In this document: piece by piece, positions 60,330-64,000 of the stretch
Numbering within the stretch: the stretch's first letter is position 1
Layout of the letters: each line of letters begins with the position of its first letter
From: Utricularia gibba
Taxonomy: Eukaryota > Streptophyta > Magnoliopsida > Lamiales > Lentibulariaceae
DNA: 64,000 bases
NCBI GenBank assembly: GCA_002189035.1
Contig: NEEC01000012.1
Coordinates: 1,116,001 to 1,180,000, forward strand
Reading direction: 5' to 3'
The notes under the pieces: model-generated
Seen by the model: only the letters and a program-made list of their open reading frames with translations
Told to the model about the DNA's origin: nothing
The model's database searches: none
Program-made: the position numbers and the translations under genes

Positions 60330-62386
60330 CCATGACACGCTTCCCCCCTCCTATGACATGTCCTCTCTCTCTCCTGCATCATCTAATGATGTTCAAGACT
60401 TAGATGGAGATGATCGTATCAGCTCACCACCAAGTGCAACAAAGCAGCAACCTCCCGCTCAACCTGCTGGTGTCTTACCCCTACGTGTTGGGACTAATGA
60501 AAACTACCCACTATCAGGAGATGCACCAGATAATGAGAATAATGAAGGCGACAGGGAGGAGTGCACGCCTACGGATCCAGGACCTCAAGGCGATGCACCA
60601 GATAATGAGAATAATGAAGGCGACAGGGAGGAGTGCTCACCTACGGCTCCACTACCTCAAGGTACAACAAACTATGATAGTGTGTTTGATACCTCGAATT
60701 TCCCTGTGCAGAGAACTCATCCGATGACAACAAGGTCACGAAGTGGGATTTTCAAAGCAAACCCGAAATATGCTCTCCATGTTGCACAACATTATTCCAT
60801 ACCGCCTGAACCACAAAATGTTCGAGACGCTCTTCACCATCCTGGTTGGAAAAAGGCTATGATTGAAGAGTTAGAGGCATTGCATCACAATGACACATGG
60901 ACATTAGTCCCTCGGGAAGAAGCTCAACATATTCTAGGGTGCAAGTGGGTGTTCAAAGCTAAACTCAAATCCGACGGCACACTTGATCGCCTAAAGGCCC
61001 GCCTCGTAGCAAAAGGGTATGACTAGGTAAGATGGTCTTGACTATATAGAAACCTTTTCGCCAGTCATTAAACCAGGTACTATTCGCCTTATCATTTCAA
61101 TTGCAATTATCAACCATTGGGAAATTAGACAACTTGATGTGAAAAATGACTTTTTGCACAGTACAATTCATGAGGATATCTATATGGAGCAACCTCCAGG
61201 TATGAAAAATGCTCACCTTTCTTCTCATGTTTGCAAATTGAATAAGGCATTATATGGTCTTAAGCAAGCCCCACGAGCTTGGTTTGATCGTTTTAGTTCT
61301 TTTCTTCTATATCTTGGTTTCTTTTGCAGTCTGGTAGATCCCTCATTGTTTATTGCACACTCTGGAAAGGATACTCTGATCCTACTTCTTTATGTAGATG
61401 ATATCATTATGACGGGGACAACATCTGAATTGATACATAAGCTCATCAAGACATTGTCTATAGAGTTTGCTATGAAAGATTTAGGAGTTTTGCATCACTT
61501 TCTTGGGATTCAAGTCACACACACTGATGATGGTCTACATCTCTCACAAACTCACTATGGGTTATCTATCTTCGACAGGTTTGGACTAAGAGATTGCAAA
61601 CCATCCACTACTCCTCAAGTTTCTAAACTAAAAGACGTTGGCTCTTCAAGATTCCTCCCTGATCCAACATCATTTCGATCTCTAGTTGGAGCTCTACAAT
61701 ATCTTACTTTTACAAGACCTGACATTGCATACAGCGTGAACTATGTCTCCCAGTTTATGCAATTACCAGCAGACCATCACATGTCATTGGCTACTCGTAT
61801 TCTGAGATATGTGAAGAACACCCTGGACCTTGGAATCTCCTACTATAAGAACTCATCCATGCAACTTGAAGCCTATTCTAATGCAGATTGGGCAACTTGC
61901 CCTCTTACTCGACGATCCGTTACTGGATACTGTGTTCTTCTAGGGATAAATCCGATCTCACGGAGCTCAAAAAAACAGCACACCGTATCACGCTCAAGCA
62001 CAGAAGCATAATATCGAGCCATGGCACACACAGCTGCTGAGGTGACATGGTTACAATTTGCCTGGAAAGATTTGAAGGTCAAGCTAAAGGGAACTCCCAC
62101 TCTACACTGTGATAACATGAGTGCCTTGCATCTTACTGTAAACCCAGTCTTCCACTCTCGGAGTAAGCATGTTGAAATCGACTATCATTTTGTACGGGAG
62201 AGAGTAGCATTGGGTTATTTGGTGACTAGGCACATTCCAACTCAGCACCAAGTTGCTGATTTATTTACAAAGAGAATCTCCTCACAACGGCTGATATTTC
62301 TTAGAGGCAAACTTGGCCTCAACCCACGGCCTAGTTTGAGAGAGGGTATTGAAATAAATGATCAGCGAAGTGATAAGGAAGAATGA
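60330..62386 (+). pseudogene. Inner Copia RT-RNase H (second part of polyprotein)
   Basis: Continues the polyprotein after solo LTR K. A variable linker with a 24-residue tandem duplication is followed by HPMTTRSRSGIFKANPKY, WKKAMIEELEALHHNDTW and the RT start CKWVFKAKLKSDGTLDRLKA. Defects: TAG at 61024 (probably a former CAG) with one inserted base shortly after. RT then reads IRQLDVKNDFLHSTIHEDIY, LNKALYGLKQAPRAWFDRF, LLLYVDDIIMTG. RNase H reads EAYSNADWATCPLTRRSVTG and SRSSTEA, then TAA at 62009 where the family has Glu (STEAEYRAM), then HCDNMSALHLTVNPVFHSRS, HQVADLFTKRIS. The purine tract GAGAGAGGG (62339-62346) precedes the 3' LTR. Only a few lesions, consistent with a recent insertion. 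Confidence 0.95.
60517..60660 (+). repeat. 72-bp tandem duplication in the Copia linker
   Basis: Units 60517-60588 and 60589-60660 each encode GDAPDNENNEGDREEC followed by a Pro-rich end (TPTDPGPQ, then SPTAPLPQ). The duplication keeps frame. Confidence 0.95.
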
Positions 62387-62714
62387 AGAGATAAGGCTGA
62401 TTGGAGTAATAAGGAGGCTGACCATATTATGTTGGAATGTGCTAATCACCTAATGATTCATGCTATCCCTCCTATACACGATGAAGTTGAAAAATGCCAT
62501 CTCTATCCAAGAAGATGAGGGTTACTTAATGCAAAGATCCCAACGGCACCAACAATTAGGAGATTATACTCAGTCTTCTCCAATATTTTAGGAAATAGTT
62601 TAGGACCCTTAACTAACGTTAACCATCTTTTTCTATTTAAGTTGTATCATTGTATGCTCCTGGTGTGAAGAAATCAATTTGCTTCTTATCCGGTTTTCAT
62701 CCATTGTCTTCCTA
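62350..62714 (+). mobile_element. 3' LTR of the inner Copia element
   Basis: 365 bp, TGAAATAAATGATCA to GTCTTCCTA, matching 55796-56160. I found no clean 5-bp target duplication at the outer edges (CTTAT on the left, TAAAT on the right). Confidence 0.9.
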
Positions 62715-63840
62715 TAAATCTCAATTCAGGTACATGTTAGACATCATCAAGTTTCAATTGGATCCAACTAGATCACCTATTCCAACAATATCTTGCTATG
62801 GTTGAGTTTCCCATTCGAACGGGTTGCGTGAAAACTTGCTGCTGAGTCAATCATCCAATTTGAAAAGCTACCCTTGGTACATGTTTCCGCTACCATTAGT
62901 GTTGGTAATTCTTCTTCATTTATGACTAAGGCTGAATTTCCAGGTTCAGTTTTCTGTTGATTTTTGGCTGCATCACTACCTTACACTATCCTAAGCCAAA
63001 ACTTACATTGTTTCTTGATGTGCCCAATCTTCTTGTAATAAAAACATATTCTAGTTTCCTTCTATCCACCTGAACAAGTACCTTTGTGATGTTCCTGAGC
63101 ATTATTTTTATCTTACCAAACTTTCTTATTTCCGTAATGTTCTTTATCACCTTTTTTTCTTATCTTTTTTATCAGTAACAAACAGAGTACCCTAAGTGTC
63201 TTGCCTAGATCATGTTCTTCTTAATTCTTCCTATAGTAGAGCATCTGAAACATAATCAAGTGTGAGATTTCTATGAGCTGAATGCGTAAGTGTGATCACC
63301 AAAACTTCTTAGTTAGTTGACAATTTTTGTAGTAACTTAATAGCTTTTATTTTATCATCTAGATTCATTCTTATAGCTGCCGTGTCACCTATTTTTTTCT
63401 TAAAACTTACTCAAGTGATCACTCATAGAATCTCTATCTTTATTTTTAAGGTCTATTAGCTTTTAATCCAATACTATTTTATTCATTGTACTTGATACAC
63501 GAAATGTATCTTCAATCTTTTTCCACAGCACCACTACATTATCATCTTCTTTAAACTTGTTGTGAAGTGAGTTCTCTATGGATAGTTGCATATATGCTGC
63601 TGCCTTGAGTTGCATATTGCTCCAAGTTTATGTATCAATCTTTTCTGGTGTTTTAACCCCAAGAACAATAGGGCTCCATAGATCTTTGCATATAAGAATA
63701 TCTTTCATCTTCGATCTCCATAGAGAATAATTTTGACCATTTAACTTGATCATTCCTATAGAATCTTCAATATTTTTGGATAAAAAAACACTGAAAAACC
63801 TCTACAATCTATTCCAAAAAAGTCCAATACGTATAACCAA
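62715..63840 (-). pseudogene. Outer Copia gag and protease (broken)
   Basis: Minus strand. The protease region at about 62820-62865 reads SNWMIDSAASKFSRNPFEWE, a Copia W-IDSAA-type active site. The zinc knuckle at about 63003-63050 reads CFYYKKIGHIKKQC, where the second Cys is replaced by Tyr, so the knuckle is broken. Gag remnants run to about 63800. This is the 5' half of the element whose pol half lies at 52974-55795. The inner Copia sits between them, soon after the protease. Confidence 0.8.
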
Positions 63841-63852
63841 GTTCTTATACCA
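63841..63852 (-). promoter_or_regulatory. Degraded primer-binding site of the outer Copia
   Basis: Minus strand TGGTATAAGAAC, two or three bases after the LTR end. It differs at two positions from the initiator-Met primer site TGGTATCAGAGC. Confidence 0.7.
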
Positions 63853-63855
63853 ATT

Positions 63856-64000
63856 TGTGAGGATTATGACAATGGAATTCTGAGTAACAACAACTTATAC
63901 TCAACCTAAACAATCTAGAACCTGATCCCAACAATTAATAGCAAAGAAAGTTTTAGAAAAATGCAAAGAATACAAGATTTTAAGCATGGAAAATCTTGCG
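63856..64000 (-). mobile_element. 5' LTR of the outer Copia (cut by window edge)
   Basis: 145 bp matching the start of 52590-52973, with clearly more differences than between the two LTRs of the inner element. It continues past the window. Confidence 0.8.

Overview
This window is nuclear DNA from a flowering plant, probably one with a large, repeat-filled genome. The evidence is low GC, a plastid-type geranylgeranyl diphosphate synthase gene with a GT-AG intron, plant-type MULE, PIF/Harbinger, Copia and Gypsy transposon remains, and TRIM and MITE-like elements. I cannot name the species. No rRNA, tRNA or CRISPR was seen.

Layout. 1-5673: a decayed Mutator-like element (MULE-1) whose left end lies outside the window. 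It carries a transposase pseudogene (+), a divergent minus-strand remnant of a 'gypsy-type transposon' domain, and an LTR inserted into that remnant. 5733-10436: MULE-2, with ~430-bp terminal inverted repeats and a near 9-bp target duplication, and the same divergent two-gene plan. 11283-11955: a TRIM-like array of LTRs. 13615-14770: the only recognisable host metabolic gene, a two-exon GGPPS with a late frameshift. 16121-38804: mostly solo LTRs and LTR fragments of two families, with fragments of a Harbinger transposase, a Copia RNase H and an Athila-like non-coding region. 38860-42600: MULE-3 transposase (+) facing a plant mobile domain (MAIN-like) pseudogene (-). 42898-45778: an Athila-like gag remnant with its 3' LTR. 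45779-52589: mostly anonymous sequence with a foldback MITE, a G20 run, a Copia fragment and a possible first exon of a host gene. 52590-64000: an old Copia element on the minus strand, split by a young plus-strand Copia (365-bp LTRs), which is itself split by a solo LTR. This is three levels of nesting.

Nearly all coding sequence is transposon-derived and broken. The points most worth a second look are: (i) the divergent partner gene in two separate MULEs and the convergent mobile-domain partner in the third; (ii) a hairpin inside the abundant TGATAAC...TTATCA LTR family whose arms covary between copies and whose loop is inverted between copies; (iii) a 62-bp direct repeat flanking another LTR; (iv) the GGPPS frameshift; (v) a signal-peptide-like exon that ends at a retrotransposon boundary.
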